A stretch of DNA of 57,468 nucleotides, from NCBI GenBank assembly GCA_025362015.1, contig JANYIO010000183.1:1-57468 (forward strand), in the 5' to 3' direction. Positions 9,458 to 18,150 of this stretch are shown piece after piece. Every line of letters starts with the position of its first letter. Position 1 is the stretch's first letter. The position numbers were made by a program, and so were the translations under genes. The notes beneath the pieces are model-generated. The model was not told the origin of the DNA. It ran no database searches and saw nothing but the letters and a program-made list of their open reading frames with translations. Origin of the DNA: Gammaproteobacteria bacterium (GTDB taxonomy: Bacteria; Pseudomonadota; Gammaproteobacteria; Pseudomonadales; Cellvibrionaceae).

Positions 9458-10231
9458 ATGAGTAATTTAAAAGGTTGGGGTTTAACGGCGCGCTTGATTA
9501 CCAAACATTTTGGTGTGTTGGGCGATAAAATTTCAGAAGCCATCGCTAACTTTGATCCGGAAACTGCAACTGAAGCAGATCGCGATCGCTTAGCTGATAC
9601 CTTGCGTGAAACTGCGCAAAAACTGGCTGCCGCCCGCGCTGATTTTGATAAAGAGCATCAAGACGTAGTCAAGCTGCGCACCCTCATCGAAAACGATGAA
9701 AAAGCATTTGATACTTTAGCGGCACGTTTGGCCGCAGGCAGCATCACTGAAGCTACCGTGAATATGTTTTGCGATGAACTGGAATCTAACAAGGCGCGTT
9801 TGCCGGTAGAACTTCAGGAAGAAGCAGACGCAGCGGAATACATGAAAGAGTTGCAAACTATTGTTGAAGCTCTATCAAAACAATTAATGGAATTTGATGC
9901 CGCGGCAAAAAAAGCGCTTAAGGCGTTAGCTTCTGCTAATGCACAACGCGATTTACAAGAGTTGCGTGCAGATCGCCAACAACAGCTCGCGGATTTAAGT
10001 GGCCTTAAAAGCCGTTCAACAGCTTTAGATGCGTTATCGCGTCGCGCACAAAAAGTCAGTAATGAAGCGGAAGGTTTAAAGATTGTGGCTAACATCAATC
10101 AAAAGCCGCTTGATCAACAAGCTGAGTTGGATGCAATTCGTAAATCTGTTTCTCAGCCAGATACTTCCGGCGAAACAGCTCTGGAAAGACTAAAGCGTTT
10201 GTCAGGTAAAACAACTGCCGAAGTTGCTTGA
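9458..10231 (+). CDS. yjfJ: PspA/IM30-like coiled-coil protein (YjfJ type)
   Basis: The 257-residue protein is almost entirely helical with heptad-rich coiled coil from residue ~35 to 220, like PspA/IM30 (ESCRT-III-like) proteins. It starts with a short amphipathic region (MSNLKGWGLTARLITKHFGVLGDKI) that could bind the membrane. Family members assemble on the inner membrane surface to stabilise it or repair leaks. A good site (gaggaatagagag) precedes the ATG. Position between the YjfK-like gene and two SPFH genes supports a membrane-maintenance role. Sequence is divergent from canonical PspA, so the YjfJ-type assignment rests on both structure and neighbours. Confidence 0.78.
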   Translation: MSNLKGWGLTARLITKHFGVLGDKISEAIANFDPETATEADRDRLADTLRETAQKLAAARADFDKEHQDVVKLRTLIENDEKAFDTLAARLAAGSITEATVNMFCDELESNKARLPVELQEEADAAEYMKELQTIVEALSKQLMEFDAAAKKALKALASANAQRDLQELRADRQQQLADLSGLKSRSTALDALSRRAQKVSNEAEGLKIVANINQKPLDQQAELDAIRKSVSQPDTSGETALERLKRLSGKTTAEVA

Positions 10232-10276
10232 TCATTTTAGATGGCGCTTGATTATTAGAGGGCGCTTGATTTAATT
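10223..10276 (+). repeat. 3 x 18-bp tandem array starting on the stop codon of the PspA-like gene
   Basis: Units at 10223-10240, 10241-10258 and 10259-10276 share gcttgat...ttag. The first unit contains the last two codons and the TGA stop of the PspA-like gene; the other two lie downstream and repeat the TTGAT core. It fills most of the gap before the 76-residue gene. Confidence 0.85.
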
Positions 10277-10297
10277 GAAAATGGCAAAGAGGGACAA

Positions 10298-10528
10298 ATG
10301 AACAAACTAATGGCTGCTGTAGCAGGTTTAGTTACACTCTGGGTTTTATTTGCGCCTATTTTTGGCAGCAAAGAAGAGTTTACAGAGTGTGTAAAGTTTT
10401 GGCTCACTCCCGATATCGTCAGTATGTTTCGCGGCGAATATTGGGAGGACAGCTGGGCTGAGTTTAAATTATTTATTTGGCTGGGTTGTGGTGCTGTGGT
10501 TGGTTATGGTGCGTACCACATTTTTTAA
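10298..10528 (+). CDS. Small two-helix membrane protein
   Basis: The 76-residue product has two hydrophobic helices (residues ~4-22 AAVAGLVTLWVLFAPIF and ~55-75 LFIWLGCGAVVGYGAYHIF) separated by an acidic, aromatic-rich linker. A gaggga ribosome-binding site stands 6 bases before the ATG. I do not recognise the family. Its place between the PspA-like and SPFH genes, with short gaps on both sides, indicates it belongs to the same operon and probably acts as a membrane partner. Confidence 0.7.
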   Translation: MNKLMAAVAGLVTLWVLFAPIFGSKEEFTECVKFWLTPDIVSMFRGEYWEDSWAEFKLFIWLGCGAVVGYGAYHIF

Positions 10529-10595
10529 ATTAATCAAAAAAAATATTATTATAATTAGCACTAATAAAATTAATCTTAATTTATAGGAAATTAAC

Positions 10596-12689
10596 ATGGA
10601 CAATCTTGCGAATTTTTTTGGCTATGCTGCATCTTATGGATGGTGGCTGCTACTGCTACTAATCCCTATTTTTTGGAAACAGTTCTTGTGGTTTTTTGGC
10701 GTCATTATTATTCCCGATAACATGATTGGTCTTATGACCAAAAAATTCGTGTTGTGGGGCGAACACAAAAATCTTCCGCCAGGAAAAATTGTTGCGTTAA
10801 ACGGAGAAGCTGGCGATCAAGTAGATGCGCTTGCTTCAGGCGTACACTATGGCCTTTGGCCGTGGCAATATTCTGTTAGCAATGAACCCCTAACGGTTAT
10901 TCATGAAAATTTTATTGGCATTGTCGAGTCACGCGATGGCGAGCCTTTAGGTAATGGCAATATTATTGGTGCGCATGTTAATTGCGATATGTTTCAGGAT
11001 GCGCGTGCATTTCTCGCAGGCGGCGGTCAGCGCGGCCCACAAGGTATGGTGATTCCTGAAGGTTCTTATCGTATTAATACTTTGTTGTTTAGAGTAACGG
11101 CAGAGCATGTTACCGCGATTGAAAAAGATCAAATTGGTATTGTGGAAGCGCACGGTGGTGCGCCGATTCCTAATGGTCGCGTGCTGGCAAAACATGTTGA
11201 TTCAAATACCTTTCAGGATGCGCATGCATTTCTTACCGGTGGCGGTCAGCGCGGCCCACAAATTTCCATTATTCCCAATGGCCAATATCGCATTAATCCG
11301 CGCTTGTTTAGCGTGAAGTCGGTGAGCGTAATTGATGTTCCTGACAATATGGTTGGTGTAGTGACCACCAAAGAAGGTGCGTCTTTATTGACCGGTGAAA
11401 TTGCCGGCAAAGAAATCGCTGGCCATAACATGTATCAAAATGGTCAGGCATTTCAAAATGCTGGTGGGTTTAAAGGTTTGCAAGAACAAGTAATTCTTGC
11501 CGGGCGTTATTTTATTAATCCGATGTTTGCAACCGTCGAAATTGTTGAGATGACAAAGGTGCCGATTGCAAATGCGGGCGTAGTGATTGCCTATGTAGGC
11601 CTTGAAGGTGAAGATGTTACCGGTGATAGTTTCAAACACGGAAACCTGGTGAGAAAAGGCCAGAAAGGTGTTTGGGTAGAGCCGCTTGATCCGGGTAAAT
11701 ATCCCATCAACCCTTACACGCATAAAGTGGAATGTGTACCTACCGCTAACGTGGTGCTCAACTGGGCAACGGGAAAAACTGAAGCGCATAATCTCGATAA
11801 AAATTTATCGACTATCGCAGTGCGCAGTTCAGATGGTTTTACATTTAATTTGGATGTGTCACAAATTATTCATATCCCGCGTACAGATGCGCCAAAAGTT
11901 ATTGCGCGTTTTGGTAATGTGGCAACCCTGGTTACACAAGTATTGGAACCAACGATTGGCAATTATTTTCGCAATGCGGCGCAGGGCTCGGATGTTATCG
12001 ACTTCTTAAAAGGCCGTGCACAGCGGCAGGCAGATGCAAAAGAAAGAATTTCTGGCGCGCTACAAGAGTATAACGTGGTGGCGGTAGATACTTTAATTGG
12101 CGATATTTCTCCACCCGAAGCGCTAATGAAAACGCTGACAGATCGCAAAATAGCAGAGCAAGAACAAGTTACTTTTAAAACGCAACAGCTTGCACAAGTT
12201 GCGCGAAAAGAATTAGCGCAGGCGCAAGCGATTGCCGACACTCAATCACAAGTGGTGGCCGCCGAGCGTGAAGTGGAAATTGCTGAATTCGCAGCAAACG
12301 CCATGGTGAAGAAAGCACAAGGTGATAAAAATGCGCGAGTACTCAATGCAGAAGGTGATGCAAAAGCGAAAATTGTTAACGCTGAAGCTGATGCAAATGT
12401 GTTCTCTGTTGTGGGCAAATCCAAAGCAGAAAATACATTGGCTGTTGGTGCTGCAGAAGCAGAAGTTATCCAAAGAAAAACCACGGCGGTGGGTCAAAAT
12501 AATTATGCTTTGATTGAAATTGGCCGGGCTTTGGCTGAAGCTAAGATTCCACTCGTTCCGCAAATTATGGTGGGTGGTGGCGGCAATGAAGGCGGCAGTA
12601 ATTCTCTGGTTAATGTGCTGCTGGCAAATCTTGTCGCTAAAAACTTAGAAGCTGATGCTGTATTGCCAGTTAAAACAGAAAATAAATAG
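10596..12689 (+). CDS. SPFH/Band 7 (flotillin-like) membrane protein with N-terminal repeat modules
   Basis: The 697-residue protein has a membrane segment at residues ~10-40, then about five tandem modules of ~72 residues beginning near residues 42, 105, 179, 251 and 325. These follow the pattern (N/Q)xIGxV....G...FQ.A.AFL.GGGQRGPQ....G.Y.INP.LF.V. An SPFH domain follows (~385-500, TVAVRSSDGFTFNLDVSQIIHIP), then a long Ala/Glu-rich coiled coil (AEREVEIAEFAANAMVKKAQGDKNAR) and a Gly-rich C-terminus. SPFH proteins form membrane scaffolds or microdomain cages. Flotillin-like proteins do not normally carry such modules. A second SPFH gene follows 62 bases downstream. Confidence 0.85.
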   Translation: MDNLANFFGYAASYGWWLLLLLIPIFWKQFLWFFGVIIIPDNMIGLMTKKFVLWGEHKNLPPGKIVALNGEAGDQVDALASGVHYGLWPWQYSVSNEPLTVIHENFIGIVESRDGEPLGNGNIIGAHVNCDMFQDARAFLAGGGQRGPQGMVIPEGSYRINTLLFRVTAEHVTAIEKDQIGIVEAHGGAPIPNGRVLAKHVDSNTFQDAHAFLTGGGQRGPQISIIPNGQYRINPRLFSVKSVSVIDVPDNMVGVVTTKEGASLLTGEIAGKEIAGHNMYQNGQAFQNAGGFKGLQEQVILAGRYFINPMFATVEIVEMTKVPIANAGVVIAYVGLEGEDVTGDSFKHGNLVRKGQKGVWVEPLDPGKYPINPYTHKVECVPTANVVLNWATGKTEAHNLDKNLSTIAVRSSDGFTFNLDVSQIIHIPRTDAPKVIARFGNVATLVTQVLEPTIGNYFRNAAQGSDVIDFLKGRAQRQADAKERISGALQEYNVVAVDTLIGDISPPEALMKTLTDRKIAEQEQVTFKTQQLAQVARKELAQAQAIADTQSQVVAAEREVEIAEFAANAMVKKAQGDKNARVLNAEGDAKAKIVNAEADANVFSVVGKSKAENTLAVGAAEAEVIQRKTTAVGQNNYALIEIGRALAEAKIPLVPQIMVGGGGNEGGSNSLVNVLLANLVAKNLEADAVLPVKTENK

Positions 12690-12751
12690 TAAATCAATAA
12701 CAATCAGTAAATGTATTTTTTATTAATATAAATTTTAAAAGGAACAGAAAA

Positions 12752-13672
12752 ATGAGTGAATTTATGGTCGACAAAAATCGTGTCAATACCGGCGCAATTG
12801 TGCGCAACATCGTTATTGTAGTGGCGATTATTTTATTTGTACTCTGGATCAGCCCCTTCAACACGGTACCAACAGGTATGCGTGGTGTGGTTACGCAATT
12901 TGGCGCCATTAAGCGCATCGAACCCGAGGGTTTGGTTATACTCCCGCCGTGGCAAAAATTGGATGTGTTTAATGTGCGCGCAGAAGAGGCGACTATTGAA
13001 AATGCTGATGGCAGCACTAGCGATACGCAGCCGGTGCGAGTTAGCATGACGGTGCGTTACAATATTGCGACTGATCGTGTTGCTGAAGTATTTGAAAAAT
13101 ATTCGCGCGATGGCAATCTTGCCTCTTATGTGCAAACCGCAACGCAAGAAGTCTTTAAAGCAGTAACCGCGCATTACACTGCGCCGGATTTAATCAGCCA
13201 GCGCGCGAAAGTATCTGCGGATATCAGCATGGCGTTGAAGCTAAAACTTGAACTCTATGGTGCCAATGTTATTAATATCGATATGCGGAATTTTGCGTTT
13301 TCAGATACTTATATGTCGGCCATCAACCAAAAAGTCACGCAAGAGCAGCTGCGTTTGGTGGCGGAAAATCAACTGAAAACGGTAGAAGCTGAGCAGAAAC
13401 AGAAAGTTGCCATTGCTGAAGCAGAAGCTTCTGCAATGCGTGCGAGAGCAGATGGCGAATCTTATTCAAACTTAAAAATTGCTACTGCACAAGCGGAAGC
13501 GCTAAAAATACAAAATTCTGCACTCGCACAAAATAAAGATGTTTTGGAATTGCGCCGCATTGAAGTCGATAAAATAAAAGCTGAGCGTTGGAATGGCCAG
13601 CTGCCGCAAAATATTTATGCGGGCGCACCTATTCCATTTTTGGATGTGGGTAAGTCAACACACTCACAATAG
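12752..13672 (+). CDS. SPFH/Band 7 domain protein (prohibitin/stomatin-like)
   Basis: The 306-residue protein has one N-terminal transmembrane helix (residues ~13-32, NIVIVVAIILFVLWISPF) followed by an SPFH domain (GMRGVVTQFGAIKRIEPEGL, QPVRVSMTVRYNIATDRVAEVFEKY) and a coiled coil (LKTVEAEQKQKVAIAEAEASAMRARADGE). It probably forms an inner-membrane scaffold with the periplasmic or cytoplasmic face coated by the SPFH ring, as in HflK/HflC-type assemblies. A strong aaaaggaa site precedes the ATG. It is the last gene of the envelope operon and ends at the bidirectional terminator at 13685. Confidence 0.9.
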   Translation: MSEFMVDKNRVNTGAIVRNIVIVVAIILFVLWISPFNTVPTGMRGVVTQFGAIKRIEPEGLVILPPWQKLDVFNVRAEEATIENADGSTSDTQPVRVSMTVRYNIATDRVAEVFEKYSRDGNLASYVQTATQEVFKAVTAHYTAPDLISQRAKVSADISMALKLKLELYGANVINIDMRNFAFSDTYMSAINQKVTQEQLRLVAENQLKTVEAEQKQKVAIAEAEASAMRARADGESYSNLKIATAQAEALKIQNSALAQNKDVLELRRIEVDKIKAERWNGQLPQNIYAGAPIPFLDVGKSTHSQ

Positions 13673-13684
13673 AATCAGCAAAAT

Positions 13685-13724
13685 AAAAACCCCGCTCTCA
13701 ATTAGAATGGAGAGTGGGGTTTTT
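13685..13724. terminator. Bidirectional intrinsic terminator
   Basis: Left arm ACCCCGCTCTC and right arm GAGAGTGGGGT form an 11-bp stem with an A-run before and a T-run after. It separates the convergent SPFH operon and treS and can work in both directions. Confidence 0.92.
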
Positions 13725-13748
13725 ATTGTTCGCAATACGGAAATTATT

Positions 13749-16700
13749 TTACAGCAATAATTTAATAGTATTTATGAGCCCTTGCATGACTATTTCCAAT
13801 GAATCGGGGCGATGCAGGCATTTGAGAATTTCATTGGCCCTATTATCAATTGTATACAGCATTAACATGGCATCTTCATGCTCGCGCTTGTGCGAAACAT
13901 TGAACAACTCCGATGTAGCCACACAATAAGCATCATAAAATGTCGTGCGCATCTGGCTATTATTGGCACATATAATAGAGTGAATTTGTTCTGCTTCAGC
14001 AGGAGTGCTTATAGTTGTTGCGGTGTAAATAGCAGTGGCAGCAGAATCATCAAAAGAACACAACAAATCTGCAACATCTTTTAGCGGGTTTTGATAAAGA
14101 TCGGATTTAGCTGCTCCGCCAACTGCACCATCCACACTATCATCAGAAAAATTAATGAAGTAGGCGTCTCCGCGCACCACTAGTATCTGTGCCAGGCTCA
14201 AGTTTCCGTGAATTCGTATACGCATTGCATTCGGGCAGCGTAGAGCTATATTTTCAATTAACGCAATAATTTTCGTGGCGTGTGCAACTAACCACTTTGA
14301 TTCTTGCGAGCTTTGTTCGTGTAAACTTTGTTCGTGCAAACTTTGTAAAACCAGTTGCATACGTTCACGAATATTTTGCAACCATTGAGCAGATTCGGCA
14401 GCACTGGTTTTCACACAACCAAACCGGGGATTGGTGGAAGGTTTTGCTAACGAAACATGCATTTCACCTAAGCGGCGACCCAACATTTTTGCAAAGCTCT
14501 GTAACTCTAGCAGCGCGGGAAATTCAACATCCATTGACGACGTACCTGCCGTCAAGCGATCACGCAATGCGCGATCGAGTGTGTTTTGCATCCATTGCCA
14601 GGCATCGCCCTGATTGGTGATATGCGCTTGCAGAAGCATCAATGTATATTGTTCGCCGGCTTCATCAATGCGTTTTACTTCACCCAACACGGGTGCAATA
14701 TTAAAAAAACCGGCCTCGCTTAAATAACCATTAATTTCAATTTCAGGATGTATACCCGCGGTAACTTTACGGATAGGTTTCAAGAGCATGGTTTCACCAA
14801 TCACCACTGCACCATTAACATCTTTGGTGGCAACCAAATCAATTTCCCGCCCTGATTTTTCTTCATAATTATTTTTTCCATAGCTATTTTTTTCATAACT
14901 ACTATTTTCATAAGTATCGAGCAATGAGCCTGCAATAAAGCGAAGCTCACCACCTGCAAATGGCTGCACTACGTGCTCACGTAAATTACGTATTATCATG
15001 CGATTAAATTCTGGCAAGGTAAACGCATCGGTCAGCAAACCGGCAACACGTTTCTGACGTAACCTCGCAAGCGCAAGATGCTGGGATGCGGTGCCTGCCA
15101 AATGATCCGCCACAAACCCCATCGGCAAAAAATAATGTTCGATAATTTCTCGCCGATGAATTTCAACTTCCAGCAAAATAAAAAGATCAGCTGGCGCACC
15201 CAATGGAATTGCGTGAACCAGAGTTACATCGCCGATGGGTTCAGCGGGATAAGTAACCCACGGGCATTGCAGCAAATAAGCGGGAAGAAATTGTTGTTCA
15301 AGTGCGGTGCGCATTGGTGCCTGCAAAAAATCTGTTACGCCGTTTCTAATAATAAGCGTTGTTAGCTCGGGCATACGCTCGATAGGCGGCACATGCCAGC
15401 TGGGCATGTGCGCGTCATCAGCCAGTAGAAACCAATAAAAACCATAAGGCGGTAAGGTCAATAAATAATTCAACTTGGTTATAGGGGGAAAAGAAGTGCC
15501 ACCAATCATTTCCACCGGAATCTTGCCAGCATAATTTGAAAGATCAAGCTCGCCGGCCTGTGCTGCGCGCGACATATTTGCTACGCACAAAATAATTTCG
15601 CTAACACCTTCAGGGCTCGTGTATTCACGCAGATAAGCCAAAATGCGCCGATTAGCCGGCGTTAACATTTTTATATTGCCGCGACCGAAAGCTTTTTGTT
15701 GCTTGCGCACCGCTAACATCCGTCTCGTCCAGTTTAATAATGAATGGGTATCTCGCGCTTGTACTTCAACATTTATAGATTGGAAACCATAGAGCGGATC
15801 CATGATCGCTGGTGCTATTAAGCTGGCGGGGTCGGCGCGTGAGAAACCGCCGTTGCGATCATCTGACCATTGCATGGGAGTTCGCACTCCGTGGCGATCA
15901 CCCAAAAAAATATTATCGCCCATACCAATTTCATCGCCATAGTAGAGCGTTGGTGTGCCGGGCATGGAGAGCAATAAGCTGTTTAATAATTCGATGCGAC
16001 GGCGATCTCGCTCGACCAGCGGTGCAAGGCGGCGGCGAATGCCGAGATTAATTCGTGCACGCTTGTCTGCCGCATAATGATCCCAAAGATAATCGCGCTC
16101 CTGATCTGTGACCATTTCCAATGTCAGCTCATCGTGATTGCGCAAAAAAATTGCCCATTGGCAATGCTGGGGAATTTCCGGCATCTGGCACAGGATATCG
16201 ACAATAGGAAAACGATCTTCCTGAGCAATCGCCATATACATGCGTGGCATTAACGGAAAATGAAATGCCATATGGCATTCATCGCCGTTGCCGAAATATT
16301 GTTGAATGTCTTCAGGCCACAAGTTCGCTTCGGCCAGGAGCATGCGGTCTGGATAATGTGTGTCGAGTTCAGCGCGAATTTTTTTCAATACTGCATGAGT
16401 TTCCGGCAAATTTTCGTTGCTGGTTCCCTCTCGTTCTACAAGGTAAGGAATAGCATCAAGGCGCAACCCGTCGACACCAATATCAAACCAGAAACGCATG
16501 ATGCTCAGCACTTCTTTTAGTACGTCTGGATTATCAAAATTTAAATCCGGTTGATTGCTGTAAAACCTATGCCAAAAATATTGTCCGGCGACTGGATCCC
16601 ATGTCCAGTTAGAGTTTTCGGTATCGGAAAAAATAATTCGTGTTCCTTCATATTTTTGATTGGTATCGGACCACACGTAAAAATTTCTGGCCTTGGAGCC

Positions 16701-17090
16701 CTTCTTTGCATGTCGGGATTTTTGGAACCACTGATGTTGATCCGAGGTGTGGTTAATAACCATTTCGGTAATGATCCGCAGGCCGCGCTTGTGGGCTTCG
16801 GAAATAAAACAGCGGGCATCCGCCATGGTGCCATACGCAGGATGAATATCGCGATATTCAGCAATGTCATAACCATCATCGCGCATTGGTGAAGGATAAA
16901 AAGGCAGCAGCCAAATAGCATTCACGCCCAGTTCGGCAATATAATCAAGCTTGGTAATTAAGCCTGCGAAGTCGCCGACGCCATCGTTATTGGCATCAAA
17001 AAAACATTTTACATGCACCTGATAAATCACGGCATCCTTGTACCATGTGGGATTGTTGAGGAAGGCGTCATTGCTGTTTTTTTGGGTCAT
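13749..17090 (-). CDS. treS: Trehalose synthase (maltose isomerase) fused to a degenerate maltokinase domain
   Basis: This 1113-residue protein has an N-terminal GH13 trehalose synthase domain (residues ~1-560) that interconverts maltose and trehalose. NPTWYKDAVIYQVHVK is the family start. Catalytic residues are visible: nucleophile Asp212 (GLRLDA), acid/base Glu254 (LLAEAN) and Asp320 (RNHDE). Residues ~600-1090 are a maltokinase/Pep2-like domain, as in common TreS-Pep2 fusions. In active maltokinases the HGD and DFEG motifs carry the catalytic base and metal ligand. Here the matching segments read HGN (Asn963) and NFSD (Asn980), so phosphorylation of maltose is doubtful. Two linker segments carry 15-bp in-frame repeats (SLHEQ at 14311-14350; SYEKN-like at 14859-14918). 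It converges on the SPFH operon. Confidence 0.93.
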   Translation of the reverse strand: MTQKNSNDAFLNNPTWYKDAVIYQVHVKCFFDANNDGVGDFAGLITKLDYIAELGVNAIWLLPFYPSPMRDDGYDIAEYRDIHPAYGTMADARCFISEAHKRGLRIITEMVINHTSDQHQWFQKSRHAKKGSKARNFYVWSDTNQKYEGTRIIFSDTENSNWTWDPVAGQYFWHRFYSNQPDLNFDNPDVLKEVLSIMRFWFDIGVDGLRLDAIPYLVEREGTSNENLPETHAVLKKIRAELDTHYPDRMLLAEANLWPEDIQQYFGNGDECHMAFHFPLMPRMYMAIAQEDRFPIVDILCQMPEIPQHCQWAIFLRNHDELTLEMVTDQERDYLWDHYAADKRARINLGIRRRLAPLVERDRRRIELLNSLLLSMPGTPTLYYGDEIGMGDNIFLGDRHGVRTPMQWSDDRNGGFSRADPASLIAPAIMDPLYGFQSINVEVQARDTHSLLNWTRRMLAVRKQQKAFGRGNIKMLTPANRRILAYLREYTSPEGVSEIILCVANMSRAAQAGELDLSNYAGKIPVEMIGGTSFPPITKLNYLLTLPPYGFYWFLLADDAHMPSWHVPPIERMPELTTLIIRNGVTDFLQAPMRTALEQQFLPAYLLQCPWVTYPAEPIGDVTLVHAIPLGAPADLFILLEVEIHRREIIEHYFLPMGFVADHLAGTASQHLALARLRQKRVAGLLTDAFTLPEFNRMIIRNLREHVVQPFAGGELRFIAGSLLDTYENSSYEKNSYGKNNYEEKSGREIDLVATKDVNGAVVIGETMLLKPIRKVTAGIHPEIEINGYLSEAGFFNIAPVLGEVKRIDEAGEQYTLMLLQAHITNQGDAWQWMQNTLDRALRDRLTAGTSSMDVEFPALLELQSFAKMLGRRLGEMHVSLAKPSTNPRFGCVKTSAAESAQWLQNIRERMQLVLQSLHEQSLHEQSSQESKWLVAHATKIIALIENIALRCPNAMRIRIHGNLSLAQILVVRGDAYFINFSDDSVDGAVGGAAKSDLYQNPLKDVADLLCSFDDSAATAIYTATTISTPAEAEQIHSIICANNSQMRTTFYDAYCVATSELFNVSHKREHEDAMLMLYTIDNRANEILKCLHRPDSLEIVMQGLINTIKLLL
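14311..14350 (-). repeat. In-frame 15-bp tandem repeat (SLHEQ) in treS
   Basis: Units at 14311-14325 and 14326-14340, with a third partial copy, encode SLHEQ-SLHEQ in a loop of the maltokinase-like domain. Read on the plus strand the unit is ctttgttcgtgtaaa or a close variant. Confidence 0.85.
14859..14918 (-). repeat. In-frame 4 x 15-bp tandem repeat (SYEKN-like) in treS
   Basis: Four degenerate 15-bp units at 14859-14873, 14874-14888, 14889-14903 and 14904-14918 encode a Tyr/Asn/Lys/Ser-rich linker (residues ~725-744) within the maltokinase-like half. Confidence 0.85.
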
Positions 17091-17531
17091 ACGCTTACCT
17101 TTTTCCCTTCGAATTAATTAGCCACTCGTGCTGGCACAAATAGGCTTTATATTTAACGCAAATATTCATTACAGACTGTACGCTAATCCACATAACGTCG
17201 GAAAATTGCTGGCGTCGCTAACATTATTGGCTAGCGCCTTTGGCGTAAGGATAAGTGTTTAAAGATAGATGTTTAGAGATAGGTGCTTAGAGATAGGTGC
17301 TTAGATGCTTGGCGATAGGTGCTTCTGAATCTACAGCTTCCAATAATTTCTCACATTGGGGGTATTTGTATCATCCAAAAAAATAATTATTTCTCTCATA
17401 GGTTAGCTAACACACCGAAAACCAGCTTCTTGTTATTCATTCTTACGTCAAGGTTGTTGCATATAGCGCGCCGATAATTTGGCTTCTAATTCTAATGAAG
17501 TCATTCTTATCCAAATAATGAGGTATTCAAA
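17091..17531. other. Intergenic region between divergent treS and the DUF4142 gene
   Basis: This 441-bp AT-rich region must carry the promoters of both divergent genes. It holds a 14-bp tandem array at 17257-17320. I see no open frame with a ribosome-binding site and no clear RNA gene. The DUF4142 gene is preceded by a weak aatgaggtattcaaa site. Confidence 0.6.
17257..17320. repeat. 14-bp tandem array, ~4 copies
   Basis: Units gtttaaagatagat (17257-17270), gtttagagataggt (17271-17284), gcttagagataggt (17285-17298) and an interrupted 22-bp copy (17299-17320). The array is intergenic, not attached to a stop codon. Confidence 0.85.
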
Positions 17532-18047
17532 ATGAAGACTACTAAAATTTTATTAGCCGGTGCATTTCTTTTAAGTTTCGGTGGCGCCTGTGGCACTGCA
17601 ATGGCGTTGGATAAAGTAGACGCAGATGATTTTGTTGAAGACGCTTCAGCTGCTGGTATTGCTGAAATTGAGACGGGTAAGCTAGCGTTGCAAAAATCTG
17701 CTGCAGCCGACGTGAAAGCCTATGCTCAACAAATTATTGATGATCATAGAGCCGCAAACAAAACGTTAGCGGGGATTGCGCAGCAAAAAAAACTTAAGGT
17801 TTCTACTGATGCCGAACTAATGAGTAAAGCAAAAGCATCCATACTGAAACAACGTGACGGTCAGTCTTTTAATGAAGCCTTTGCTGAAAATCAAATTACA
17901 GCTCATGAAAAAGCGATTGAGTTATTTAATGAAGCTGCAGTATCGGATGATGTTGAATTAGCCGCTTTCGCAAAAGAAACATTGCCTAAGTTAGAGCATC
18001 ATTTACACATGGCACAAGAATTAGCTAAAACCTATAAGAAAAAATAG
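17532..18047 (+). CDS. DUF4142 exported protein
   Basis: The 171-residue protein has a Sec signal peptide (residues 1-25, KTTKILLAGAFLLSFGGACG, cleavage near AMA). The mature part is a ferritin-like four-helix bundle of the DUF4142 family (DFVEDASAAGIAEIETGKLALQKSAAADVKAYAQQIIDDH). Family proteins are periplasmic and are often found in stress-related or stationary-phase gene sets; biochemical function is unknown. A Rho-independent terminator follows 34 bases after the stop, so it is probably monocistronic. Confidence 0.88.
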   Translation: MKTTKILLAGAFLLSFGGACGTAMALDKVDADDFVEDASAAGIAEIETGKLALQKSAAADVKAYAQQIIDDHRAANKTLAGIAQQKKLKVSTDAELMSKAKASILKQRDGQSFNEAFAENQITAHEKAIELFNEAAVSDDVELAAFAKETLPKLEHHLHMAQELAKTYKKK

Positions 18048-18080
18048 GTGGCCAGAAAAAATAGGAAGCCATGAAAAATA

Positions 18081-18115
18081 CATGCAGGTCATTATTCGTC
18101 CTGCATGCATTTTTT
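18081..18115 (+). terminator. Intrinsic terminator after the DUF4142 gene
   Basis: CATGCAGG (18081-18088) pairs with CCTGCATG (18100-18107), followed by a run of six T at 18110-18115. Confidence 0.85.
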
Positions 18116-18150
18116 CTCAGACACACATTTATGCAATAGGAGAAACAACT

